34,859 bases of DNA from Roseivivax isoporae LMG 25204 (GCF_000521865.1 NZ_JAME01000041.1:1-34859); one strand, 5' to 3'; shown: positions 24,607 to 34,051, counted from the stretch's first letter. Translations and numbers: made by a program. The notes: generated by a model not told the origin, from the letters alone.

Positions 24607-25860
24607 TCAGCGCAGCGCGCGCCCCTTGAGGATCGCCTCGGGGCCGAAGCGCGCGCGGATGCGGTCCGTCGCGCGTTCCGCCGCCGTGCGCCGCGCCGCC
24701 TGCGGATCGAGGAGATCGGGCGTCCGGTCGGCCTCGGCCTCGGGGCAGAGCTCGGAGAGGCCGACGCCCAGCAGACGGTAGGGGCGCCGTCCCTCGACCT
24801 GGTCGAAGAGCCCGCGCGCGGTGCGGTAGATGCGGTCGGCGATCTGCGTCGGGTCGCGCAGCGCCTGCCGGCGGGTCACCAGCGCAAAATCCGCGCGCTT
24901 GAGCTTCAGCACCACGACGCGGCCGGCGAGGCCCTTGGCCTTGGCGCGGTCCGCGACCTTTTCCGCCATGCGCCAGATGTGCCCGTCGAGGATGTCGGGG
25001 TCGCTCGTGTCCTCGTTGAAGGTCGTCTCGTTCGAGATCGACTTGACCGGGGCGTGCGGCGAGACGCGCCGCGTGTCCTGCCCCCGGGCGAGGTGCCAGA
25101 GCCGCGTACCCATGGAGCCGAACCGCTGGGTGAGGTCGCGCGCGTCCCAGCGCCGCAGATCGGCGAAGGTGGCGATGCCCGCGCGCGACAGGCTTTCGCG
25201 CCCGGCCTCGCCCACGCCCCAGATCAGCCCCACGGGCCTGTCGGCGAGGAAATCCATGGTCTCGGCCGCACCGATCACCGAGAAGCCGTGCGGCTTGTCG
25301 AGATCCGAGGCGATCTTGGCCAGGAACTTGTTGTGAGAGAGCCCGATCGATCCGGTGATGCCCAGCTCGTCGCGCATCCGCCGCACGAGCCGTGCCAGCA
25401 TCGCCGCCGGCGGCGCGCCGTGCAGCCGCGCTGTGCCCGAGAGGTCGAGGAACGCCTCGTCGAGCGACAGCGGCTCGATCGCCGGCGTCAGATCCTCCAT
25501 CATCGCTCGGATGGCGCGGCTGACCTCGGCATAGACCGCCATGCGGGGTTTGATGACGACCGCGTCCGGGCAGAGCTTCAGCGCCTTGAACATGGGCATG
25601 GCCGAGCGCACGCCGCGGATGCGCGCCACGTAGCAGGCGGTGGACACTACACCGCGCCGCCCGCCTCCGATGATCACCGGCTTGTCGGCAAGCGAGGGGT
25701 CGTCGCGCTTCTCGACCGAGGCATAGAAGGCGTCGCAGTCCATGTGCGCGACCGAGAGGTCCCAGAGCTCCGGATGCTGCACGATTCGCGGGCTGCGGCA
25801 CCTGGGGCAGCGCGTCCCGGCATCGAAGCCGGTCGAACAGTCACGACAGAGGGCTGGCAT
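24607..25860 (-). CDS. dinB: DNA polymerase IV with N-terminal zinc ribbon
   Basis: A Y-family translesion polymerase of 417 residues. An N-terminal Cys4 cluster (Cys5, Cys8, Cys18, Cys21) forms a probable zinc ribbon, as seen in many Rhodobacterales DinB proteins. The palm carries the metal-binding Asp41 (AHMDCDAFYASVE) and the Asp134-Glu135 pair (LSLDEAFLDLSG). Then follow the SIGLSHNKFLAKIASD region and the little-finger domain. The frame is open 23 codons upstream, but the ATG at 25860 leads directly into the zinc ribbon, so I start there; no clear ribosome-binding site helps. No SOS box (GTTC-N7-GTTC type) is visible in the short 62-nt divergent gap to the NUDIX gene. Confidence 0.95.
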   Translation of the reverse strand: MPALCRDCSTGFDAGTRCPRCRSPRIVQHPELWDLSVAHMDCDAFYASVEKRDDPSLADKPVIIGGGRRGVVSTACYVARIRGVRSAMPMFKALKLCPDAVVIKPRMAVYAEVSRAIRAMMEDLTPAIEPLSLDEAFLDLSGTARLHGAPPAAMLARLVRRMRDELGITGSIGLSHNKFLAKIASDLDKPHGFSVIGAAETMDFLADRPVGLIWGVGEAGRESLSRAGIATFADLRRWDARDLTQRFGSMGTRLWHLARGQDTRRVSPHAPVKSISNETTFNEDTSDPDILDGHIWRMAEKVADRAKAKGLAGRVVVLKLKRADFALVTRRQALRDPTQIADRIYRTARGLFDQVEGRRPYRLLGVGLSELCPEAEADRTPDLLDPQAARRTAAERATDRIRARFGPEAILKGRALR

Positions 25861-25922
25861 TGGGTCGCTGACATCGGCAGGGGAACTAGGTCGGAGGATA
25901 AGGTGTCGGAACGGGATACGCC

Positions 25923-26351
25923 ATGGCACAGAACGGAACGGATCGCTTCGGCGGCGCGAAGGTGCTGGTTTTCATGGGAGAGCGGCTGCTGGTCATCCGC
26001 CGCGACCTGCGCGACGACATCCCGTGGCCGGGCGCGCTGGATTTGCCCGGCGGCGGCCGCGAAGGCGACGAGAGCCCCGAACGCTGCGCGCTGCGGGAAA
26101 CCGAGGAGGAGGTGGGCCTGGTGCTGTCCGAGGCGGACCTGTCCTGGCGCGCGCTCCACCTTTCGGCGACGCTGCGCAGCTGGTTCTTCGCCGCGCGCCT
26201 TCCGCCCGAGCGCGTGCGGGACGTGCGCCTGGGCGACGAGGGGACGGAATGGCTGCTGATAGATCCGGGGGCGCTCTTGCGCCGGACGGACACGATCCCG
26301 CACCACATGGCCATGCTCGAGCGCTACCTGGCCGAGACTCATTGCACGTGA
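25923..26351 (+). CDS. NUDIX hydrolase
   Basis: The 142-residue protein carries a complete Nudix box at about 44-66: Gly44, Glu50, Arg58-Glu59, Glu62-Glu63 and Gly65, within LPGGGREGDESPERCALRET. It differs only in having Thr where a hydrophobic residue is usual (RET). Such enzymes hydrolyse nucleoside diphosphates linked to another moiety. With a DNA polymerase beside it and a basic inner helix, a nucleotide-sanitising role is possible but unproved. GGGATACGCC precedes the ATG, a weak site. It is divergent from dinB. Confidence 0.88.
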   Translation: MAQNGTDRFGGAKVLVFMGERLLVIRRDLRDDIPWPGALDLPGGGREGDESPERCALRETEEEVGLVLSEADLSWRALHLSATLRSWFFAARLPPERVRDVRLGDEGTEWLLIDPGALLRRTDTIPHHMAMLERYLAETHCT

Positions 26352-26376
26352 TGCTGCCGGTGGGGTAGGCAGAGGT

Positions 26377-26444
26377 GCGCCGGACCCGGCGGGAATGGAC
26401 CGGGTCCGGCGCTGAACGAGGTCTCCGGGACAGGGAAAGACCTC
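26377..26444. terminator. Two hairpins between convergent NUDIX and small-orphan genes
   Basis: The first hairpin (26377-26412) has a perfect 13-bp GCGCCGGACCCGG stem around a 10-nt loop. The second (26418-26444) has a 7-bp GAGGTCT/AGACCTC stem around a 13-nt loop. No T-run follows either on either strand. They fill the 119-bp gap and probably act as weak or Rho-dependent terminators for both genes. Confidence 0.5.
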
Positions 26445-26470
26445 AGGGGGAACAGGAACTTAACGCCGAC

Positions 26471-26797
26471 TCAGGCAGCGCGGTTCCAGAAAAAGTGCGC
26501 GATGCGCTGGTGCAGGGGCAGGACGTCCTCGGGCGCGGTGTCGCGCACCCGCGGACGCAGCCGCGAGCGCAGTGCGCAGGGCCGGTCGAGCGAGCGCAGC
26601 GCGTCAGCCTTGAGTCCGGCGATGGCCTCCTCCTCGCTCGTGTCGAGCGGCGCGGCGAAGCGTCCGGGCACGCGCATGCGGCCTTCGTCGGTGTCGAGCG
26701 TCACGAGCGCGTCGAACGCCTCGGCCTCGGGCGTGTAGCGCAGGCCGTCAACGGAAACGGCCACGGGATGTGTCTTGGTACCGGTCGCCAGGGTCAT
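26471..26797 (-). CDS. Small orphan protein downstream of pyrF
   Basis: A 108-residue soluble protein I cannot assign to a family. It has an acidic middle (DTDEGRMRVPGRF, LDTSEEEAIAGLK), then a basic stretch (RSRLRPRVRDT), and ends FFWNRAA. No signal peptide or membrane helix is seen. A perfect GAGGAGG stands 7 nt before the ATG, and the codon pattern matches its neighbours, so it is very likely a real gene. It lies 79 nt after pyrF on the same strand, with an 11-bp-stem hairpin between them. Cotranscription with pyrF is possible. I give it no function. Confidence 0.75.
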   Translation of the reverse strand: MTLATGTKTHPVAVSVDGLRYTPEAEAFDALVTLDTDEGRMRVPGRFAAPLDTSEEEAIAGLKADALRSLDRPCALRSRLRPRVRDTAPEDVLPLHQRIAHFFWNRAA

Positions 26798-26831
26798 GGT
26801 CTGGCCTCCTCGTCAGTGCCTTTGACGGGGT

Positions 26832-26857
26832 GAACGCCGGAAAGGGTTCCGGCGTTC
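26832..26857 (-). other. Hairpin between pyrF and the small orphan
   Basis: A perfect 11-bp stem, GAACGCCGGAA with TTCCGGCGTTC, and a 4-nt loop lie in the 79-nt gap. On the minus strand it follows the pyrF stop at 26877 by about 19 nt. No T-run follows. It may attenuate transcription into the orphan or stabilise the pyrF message. Confidence 0.55.
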
Positions 26858-26876
26858 CCTCGGGGCAGGGCGAGGG

Positions 26877-27509
26877 TCAGCCGAGCGCCGCGACGAGGTC
26901 CCGCGCCGCCTGCCGCGGATCGGACGCGCCCCAGACCGCGCGCCCGACGATGAGGTGGTCGGCCGAGGCGACCGGATCGCCGCCGCTCTCGGTCACGATC
27001 AGCGCGTCCGCGGCTCGCGCGCGCACCGCCGCGACGGCCTCCTGCGGAACCACGACACCGTCGGCCCCGGCCTCGAGGGCGCGCACGGCCCGTTCGGCCG
27101 CGATCTCGGTCACGCTGCCGCCGGCGACGAGGCAGGCGTCGAGCGCCGTCCGGTCGAGATCCGCGAGGACCGTCACCGCGAGGATGCGCGTGGCGGTGCC
27201 GCGTGCGCCGGCCATCGCCGCAGCCACCACGTGCGGGTCGCCGTGCACCGTCAGGCACTCGACCTCGAACTGCGCGAGGCCCTGCACCGCGGCCTCGATC
27301 GCCGCCGGCCGGTCGAAGAGTTTCATGTCGAGAAGGATGCACTTGCCGTGTTCCTGGCGCAGCTCGTTGGCCAGCGCGAGCCCGCCGCCCGTCAGCATCC
27401 CGAGGCCCACGCGGTAGAATGTCACCGCGTCGCCAAGCCGTTCGGCGACCGCGAGACCCGCGAGGGCGTCGCTCACGTCGAGTGAGACGATGAGTTTTTC
27501 TCGGGGCAT
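26877..27509 (-). CDS. pyrF: Orotidine 5'-phosphate decarboxylase-like protein, atypical
   Basis: The 210-residue protein belongs to the OMP decarboxylase superfamily, normally decarboxylating OMP to UMP. Recognisable are LIVSLDVSD with Asp11, the LDMKLFD core with Asp61, Lys63 and Asp66, LTVHGDPH, and HLIVGR with Arg190. Two features are odd. The catalytic Lys expected in FYKxGL is Arg33 (FYRVGL), and the segment between IVT and ADHLIVGR is only about 11 residues (ESGGDPVAS). There, normal enzymes carry a longer PGxRP...DQxR..TP phosphate-gripping loop. The protein is correspondingly shorter than the usual ~230. It may be a diverged paralogue or weak enzyme; a second pyrF elsewhere would be expected. 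An upstream ATG at 27539 with GGAG is also possible (+10 residues). Confidence 0.8.
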   Translation of the reverse strand: MPREKLIVSLDVSDALAGLAVAERLGDAVTFYRVGLGMLTGGGLALANELRQEHGKCILLDMKLFDRPAAIEAAVQGLAQFEVECLTVHGDPHVVAAAMAGARGTATRILAVTVLADLDRTALDACLVAGGSVTEIAAERAVRALEAGADGVVVPQEAVAAVRARAADALIVTESGGDPVASADHLIVGRAVWGASDPRQAARDLVAALG

Positions 27510-27613
27510 TCCGCTGCCCGTCAGTCGGTCGCTGGGCATGCTCCGGCTCCGCCATTTCCTCGGTTCCGCAGCACTCCGACGCAGCGCGCGGCATGTCAAC
27601 CTGGGAACGGTTT

Positions 27614-27641
27614 TTGAAACGGGGTGTTCCCGAGCCATATT
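27614..27641 (+). promoter_or_regulatory. Sigma-70-type promoter candidate for the acidic repeat gene
   Basis: TTGAAA (27614-27619) and CATATT (27636-27641) are separated by 16 nt, about 30 nt before the start codon of the gene at 27673. This is a good match for a GC-rich genome, and the surrounding 163-nt gap is free of genes. Confidence 0.45.
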
Positions 27642-27672
27642 GACCCTGAACATCGCAAGCCTGGAGTTCGCA

Positions 27673-28950
27673 ATGGCCGACGAGAAGCAGCCCCCCCAAT
27701 CATCGCAGACCGAGCAGAGTTCCGGAGGTTCGGCGACCGCGCGCCCCGCCGGTCTTGCGCCGATGATCCTCGGATCCGGCGTGGTCGTCGCGCTCGCGAT
27801 CGCGATCGTCCTGAACCTGTCCTCGGGCGGGGGTGACGTCGAGACCGCCTCGGACGTGCCGGCGAGCGACGAGACCGCGTCCGAGAACGCCGAAGGCGAC
27901 AGCCTCGACAGCGGCATGGCCGGCGCCGAGGCCGAAGAGGGCACGGGTGTCGCCGAGGACGAGAGCGACGCGCCGGCCGAGGGCGGCGACGATACCGCCG
28001 CGGCCGAGGATGGCCAGTCGAGCGGGGGCGAGAGCGAGGGCGCCGAAGCGCAGGGCGAAACGTCCGAGGGTGACGAGGACACCGCCGCGGCGGATGCGGA
28101 GACGCAGCAGGACACTTCGGGCGACGAGGCGCAGACCTCAGAAGGTGGCGATGACGCCGCCGCGGATGCCGAAAGCGAACAATCGGCGCAGTCGGATGAA
28201 GGTGCGGCCGACGCAGGCGACGGCTCCGGCCAGGAGGAGCAGGCGGCCGACGGCGGCCAGGGCGGAGCCACCGAGGTCGAGGGCGCGCAGTCGACCCAGT
28301 CGGGCGACGCCCCGGCCGGCGACGGTGACACGTCCGGCCAGCAGGACGGGTCGGAGCAGGCCGACGCCGGCGCGGCCGAGGACGTCGAGGGCGCGCAATC
28401 GACGCAATCGGGCGATGCCCCGGCGGATGACGGACAGTCCGAGGAGGGGTCGGACCAGCAGGCGTCGGGCGAGGCGGCCTCGGACGGCGCGGCCGCGACC
28501 GAGGCCACGTCCGGTCAGCAGCAGGCCCAGGGTGACCAGCAGCAGGGCGACCAGCAGGAGGAGACCTCTGGCCAGCAGGAGCAGTCTGCGGAGAGTGACC
28601 AGCAGGGCGAGTCGAGCGAGCAGGACGAGCAGGCCCAGGGCGGTCAGGAGGGCGACGCGTCCGGCGCACAGGAGCAGGCGCAGGATGACGCGCCCGGCGC
28701 ACAGGACCAGCAGGCCCAGGGTGAGCAGCAGGCCCAGGGTGAGCAGCAGGCCCAGGGTGACGCTGCCGGAAGCGAAGGCGGCGGCGACGAGATGAGCGTG
28801 TCCGAGGCGGCGATGCGCGCCATGGAGGCGGCGCAGAGCGCGGCCGACGCCGCGGACGAGGCGGCGCAGGCTGCGGAAGCCGCAGCACAGGCCGCGCAGG
28901 ACGCCTACGAGCGCCTGCGCGAGGCGAGCCAGACGCTGACCGGTCAATAA
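27673..28950 (+). CDS. Single-pass membrane protein with long acidic Gln-rich repeat domain
   Basis: I do not recognise this 425-residue protein. Residues 1-27 are polar and Gln/Ser-rich, 28-49 form one hydrophobic helix (LAPMILGSGVVVALAIAIVLNL), and about 50-370 are almost entirely Glu, Asp, Gln, Ala, Gly and Ser. The C-terminal ~52 residues are an Ala-rich amphipathic helix (SVSEAAMRAMEAAQ onward, ending ASQTLTGQ). Basic residues come before the helix and a strongly negative tail after it, so the tail is predicted periplasmic. Repeats include VEGAQSTQSGDAPA (two copies) and (D/E)QQAQG (three in tandem). The long frame extends 61 codons upstream, but GGAG lies just before the ATG at 27673. 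A strong terminator follows, and the promoter at 27614 suggests a monocistronic gene. A disordered cation-binding or spacer role is conceivable but not shown. Confidence 0.82.
   Translation: MADEKQPPQSSQTEQSSGGSATARPAGLAPMILGSGVVVALAIAIVLNLSSGGGDVETASDVPASDETASENAEGDSLDSGMAGAEAEEGTGVAEDESDAPAEGGDDTAAAEDGQSSGGESEGAEAQGETSEGDEDTAAADAETQQDTSGDEAQTSEGGDDAAADAESEQSAQSDEGAADAGDGSGQEEQAADGGQGGATEVEGAQSTQSGDAPAGDGDTSGQQDGSEQADAGAAEDVEGAQSTQSGDAPADDGQSEEGSDQQASGEAASDGAAATEATSGQQQAQGDQQQGDQQEETSGQQEQSAESDQQGESSEQDEQAQGGQEGDASGAQEQAQDDAPGAQDQQAQGEQQAQGEQQAQGDAAGSEGGGDEMSVSEAAMRAMEAAQSAADAADEAAQAAEAAAQAAQDAYERLREASQTLTGQ
28276..28434 (+). repeat. Two-copy 51-bp repeat inside the acidic gene
   Basis: Copies at 28276-28326 and 28384-28434 encode VEGAQSTQSGDAPAGDG and VEGAQSTQSGDAPADDG, 108 bp apart start to start. 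They differ mainly at third codon positions, so the peptide has been kept while the DNA drifted. Confidence 0.85.
28705..28758 (+). repeat. Three tandem 18-bp repeats inside the acidic gene
   Basis: Three head-to-tail units (28705-28722, 28723-28740, 28741-28758) of GAGCAGCAGGCCCAGGGT, the first with GAC for GAG, encode (D/E)QQAQG. Units two and three are identical, pointing to recent slippage or unequal crossing-over. Copy number may vary between strains. Confidence 0.9.
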
Positions 28951-28972
28951 GCCCGGCACACGCACGACCATC

Positions 28973-29013
28973 GCGACCGGGACGGCACGGGCCGTTCCGG
29001 TCGCAGCTTTTTT
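28973..29013 (+). terminator. Rho-independent terminator after the acidic repeat gene
   Basis: GCGACCGGGACGGC pairs with GCCGTTCCGGTCGC (14 bp, one wobble) around a 4-nt loop. AGC and a run of six T follow. It begins 22 nt after the stop codon and precedes the clpB promoter. Confidence 0.92.
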
Positions 29014-29025
29014 GGCTGTTGCAAT

Positions 29026-29054
29026 CTTGCACCGGTCGCTGTCCCGCCCCATCT
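29026..29054 (+). promoter_or_regulatory. Sigma-32 (RpoH) heat-shock promoter of clpB
   Basis: CTTGCA at 29026-29031, a 15-nt spacer, and CCCCATCT at 29047-29054 match the classic heat-shock promoter: CTTGAA at -35 with one change, and CCCCATNT at -10 exactly. Transcription would begin near 29061, giving a leader of about 75 nt. Confidence 0.85.
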
Positions 29055-29134
29055 GCTGACCGAAGGCCTCGAACGGGAACGTGCCGCCTTGCGGGCGTCC
29101 CGGAGAGGAGGTGCTTGGAGCAAGGAGACGACCC

Positions 29135-31753
<2,619 letters not shown>

Positions 31754-31772
31754 TCCCTTGAGGTGATGACGG

Positions 31773-31804
31773 AAGGGCCCGCCGGAACGATCCGGCGGGC
31801 CCTT
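31773..31804. terminator. Bidirectional terminator between clpB and the fasciclin gene
   Basis: AAGGGCCCGCCGG and CCGGCGGGCCCTT form a perfect 13-bp stem with a 6-nt loop. A T-rich TTCTCTATCTAT tail follows on the plus strand. It sits between two convergent stop codons. Confidence 0.88.
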
Positions 31805-31831
31805 TCTCTATCTATGCACGTCGTGTCGGGG

Positions 31832-32347
31832 TCAGACCGGGCGCATCAGCGTGTCGACCTCGTGTGCGAAGCCGTTCGTCGCCTCGATCTCTGACAGGCT
31901 GACCGGGGCCCCGCCGGCGCGGAGCCCGTTGCCGCCCAGCCCGTCGACCACGAGCGAGGTGCCCGCGAGCGTCGGCAGCACCGTGCGCCGGCCGACAAGC
32001 TCGAACACCGAATGCCGTTCGGGGACCACGTGGTGGCGCAGGATGCGGGCGAGCTGCGGCCGGAAGACCGGATCGATCAATTGGTCGTACTGCGCCTGCG
32101 ACATCCGCCAGAACGCCATCTCGCGCGGGGCGAAGACCGTGAACGGTCCGCGCCGGCGCAGCGTGTCCGACAGCCCGGTGAGGACCAGCAGGTCCATCAG
32201 CGTCAGGTATTCGGCGCGGGTGCCGAGTTCCGACAGCAGGTCGAGCTGTGCGCGGCGTGCCTGGGCCGCGGCCGGCAGAAGGGACAGCGCGCCGATGCCG
32301 GCGGCGCCGCGCAGCGCGTCGCGACGGGTCAGGGAGCGGGTGGTCAT
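31832..32347 (-). CDS. Fasciclin (FAS1) domain protein, Tat-exported
   Basis: The 171-residue protein begins with a twin-arginine signal (LTRRDALRGAAG, Arg8-Arg9, cleavage likely near 31 after AAAQA). A single FAS1 domain follows, with conserved H1 GPFTVFAPREMAF, the HHVVPE segment, and a variant H2 NGFAHEVDTLMRP (usual form NGVIHVIDxVLLP). FAS1 domains mediate adhesion or matrix interactions at the cell surface. Tat export implies folding before transport, possibly with a cofactor. GGAGGAAG precedes the ATG. It lies 54 nt downstream of the DUF302 gene on the same strand, which suggests a two-gene transcript of exported proteins facing msrPQ. Confidence 0.85.
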   Translation of the reverse strand: MTTRSLTRRDALRGAAGIGALSLLPAAAQARRAQLDLLSELGTRAEYLTLMDLLVLTGLSDTLRRRGPFTVFAPREMAFWRMSQAQYDQLIDPVFRPQLARILRHHVVPERHSVFELVGRRTVLPTLAGTSLVVDGLGGNGLRAGGAPVSLSEIEATNGFAHEVDTLMRPV

Positions 32348-32401
32348 AGCGGGCTTCCTCCACTTGGGCCGCCCCGCGGGGCGGGCTTTGCCGGGCTGCT
32401 C

Positions 32402-32911
32402 TCAGCCGCCGCGGCCGATGGCGTTGCGGGCGATCACGTCGAGCAACGCCTGAGCTTCCTTCATCGGTCCCTCGGGCATCGCGCGATAGCCGATGGTCGT
32501 GACCTCGGGATTGCCCCGCGCCACGATCACGAAGATCGTGTAGGGACAGAACGCGATGTTGAGCGGATCGTTCTCCATCATCTTCTGCGCAAGGATCGAC
32601 GAGCAGAAGCTGTAGGTTTCCGCGTGCTGGTAGACGCTGTCGGCCAGCGCGAGGTCCGTGCGTCCCCCGCCCGACACGCTGACGAGGCTCTGCCGGCTGA
32701 CATCGAGCCCGTGGCCCACGAGCGCGTTCTCGAGCCCGAAGATGACGTCGTCGAAGGGCAGGGGGGTCTGGTAGGACACGACCCCGGCAGGGGCAGGCGG
32801 TGGCGGCCGCAGCACGATCCCGCGGGTGGCAAGGTCCTCGCCCGATGCGCCCCCGGCCATCGCGCAGGCCACAACAAGCACCGCGGCGCGCACATGACGC
32901 GAGATCGGCAT
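32402..32911 (-). CDS. Exported DUF302 family protein
   Basis: The 169-residue protein has an N-terminal Sec-type signal peptide (about 1-24, hydrophobic AAVLVVACAMAGG, cleavage near AGGASG-ED). A small DUF302-like domain follows, with VSYQTPLPFDDVIFGLENAL, LVSVSGGG, and IAFCPYTIFVIVARG. DUF302 has a TBP-like alpha/beta fold, and its function is unknown. The frame extends upstream to 33004, but GGAGGAAAG immediately before the ATG at 32911 fixes the start. It is the first gene of a probable pair with the fasciclin protein and is divergent from msrP across 234 bp. Two cysteines (about 115 and 134) remain in the mature protein. Confidence 0.82.
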   Translation of the reverse strand: MPISRHVRAAVLVVACAMAGGASGEDLATRGIVLRPPPPAPAGVVSYQTPLPFDDVIFGLENALVGHGLDVSRQSLVSVSGGGRTDLALADSVYQHAETYSFCSSILAQKMMENDPLNIAFCPYTIFVIVARGNPEVTTIGYRAMPEGPMKEAQALLDVIARNAIGRGG

Positions 32912-32983
32912 TCTTTCCTCCGCTCCCTTCCGGGCATCGTCCGTCGGGCGGAGTATCCATCGGCACCGTCGGCTTGCCAACAA

Positions 32984-33059
32984 CCGAATTGGATGCCGCG
33001 GCACACGAAACGAGCGCGCAGACGTTTCAGACGCGGCACGTCAACGTGAGCCGAATTGG
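32984..33059. promoter_or_regulatory. Repeated CCGAATTGG boxes in the DUF302/msrP divergent region
   Basis: CCGAATTGG occurs twice in the same orientation, at 32984-32992 and 33051-33059, 67 bp apart, in a region that must carry two divergent promoters. The box is nearly palindromic. The same 234-bp gap also contains a GGATC-ggc-GATCC mini-dyad near 33109. No regulator can be named. Confidence 0.35.
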
Positions 33060-33145
33060 TTTGGGCGCGCCCGTGGCCGCGCCTAAGTTCGCGGGGAACG
33101 GAGGCGGGGATCGGCGATCCGCCGCGAGAGGAACGGAGAGATTGC

Positions 33146-34051
33146 ATGGCCCACCGCTGGACGAACGACCTGACCCGGGAGGACGCGACGCCCGAGGCGC
33201 TGTTCCTGAACCGCCGCCGCGTGCTGGCGGGGCTCGCGGCCGGGGGCATCGCGGCGGGCCTGCCGGGGCGCGGCCGGGCGCAGGACGCGCTCGAGCCCAA
33301 CACCTGGGAGGAGATCACCTCCTACAACAACTACTACGAGTTCGGCACCGGCAAGGAGGATCCCGCGCGCTATGCCGGGCAGCTGACCACCGAGCCGTGG
33401 AGCGTGCGCATCGACGGGCTGGTCGACCGCCCCGGCGACTACGCCTTCGCCGACATCATGGAGCGCATGACGGTCGAAGAACGCATCTACCGGTTCCGCT
33501 GCGTGGAGGCGTGGTCGATGGTGGTGCCCTGGAACGGGTTCGAACTGGCGGACATGCTGGATCTCGCGGGCGTGCAGGAGGGGGCGCGGTACGTGGCCTT
33601 CGAGACGGTGCTGCGCCCCGAGGAGATGCCGGGCGTCTCGCGCCCGGTCCTCGAATGGCCCTATGTGGAGGGGCTGCGCCTCGACGAGGCGCGTCACCCG
33701 CTGACCATCATGGCGACCGGCCTCTACGGCCGGCCGATCCCCAACCAGAACGGCGCGCCGCTGCGGCTGGTGGTGCCGTGGAAGTACGGATTCAAGTCGA
33801 TCAAGTCGGTGGTGCGCGTGACGCTGACCGCGGACGAGCCGCCGACCTCGTGGAACGTCGCCAATCCGCGCGAATACGGCTTTTACTCCAACGTGAACCC
33901 CGAGGTGGACCATCCGCGCTGGAGCCAGGCCTCCGAACGCGAGATCGGCGGGGGCCTCTTTGCCCGCCGCAAGCCCACGCTCATGTTCAACGGCTACGAG
34001 GAAGAGGTCGCTCAGCTCTACGAGGGCATGGACCTCGCGGAGAACTTCTGA
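33146..34051 (+). CDS. msrP: Protein-methionine-sulfoxide reductase catalytic subunit MsrP
   Basis: MsrP (formerly YedY) is a periplasmic molybdopterin enzyme that repairs oxidised methionine in exported proteins. The 301-residue protein has a Tat signal (NRRRVLAGLAAGG) and the molybdenum-ligand Cys119 in RFRCVEAWSMVVPW. Also conserved are GRPIPNQNGAPLRLVVPWKYGFKSIKS and the C-terminal LFNGY/MFNGYEEEVA region. The frame opens 30 codons earlier, but GGAGAG lies 5 nt before the ATG at 33146 and yields a normal Tat leader. msrQ starts at the next base after its stop. Its presence beside sigma-E and ClpB loci adds to the stress-protection theme of the window. Confidence 0.96.
   Translation: MAHRWTNDLTREDATPEALFLNRRRVLAGLAAGGIAAGLPGRGRAQDALEPNTWEEITSYNNYYEFGTGKEDPARYAGQLTTEPWSVRIDGLVDRPGDYAFADIMERMTVEERIYRFRCVEAWSMVVPWNGFELADMLDLAGVQEGARYVAFETVLRPEEMPGVSRPVLEWPYVEGLRLDEARHPLTIMATGLYGRPIPNQNGAPLRLVVPWKYGFKSIKSVVRVTLTADEPPTSWNVANPREYGFYSNVNPEVDHPRWSQASEREIGGGLFARRKPTLMFNGYEEEVAQLYEGMDLAENF

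Noticed and set aside
25861-25922. Possible SOS box between dinB and the NUDIX gene
   Set aside because: GAAC strings occur, but no GAAC-N7-GAAC or GTTC-N7-GTTC pair is present.
28261-28760. CRISPR-like or non-coding tandem array
   Set aside because: The repeats lie in frame within an open gene, are multiples of three, and preserve the peptide; there are no spacers of constant length.
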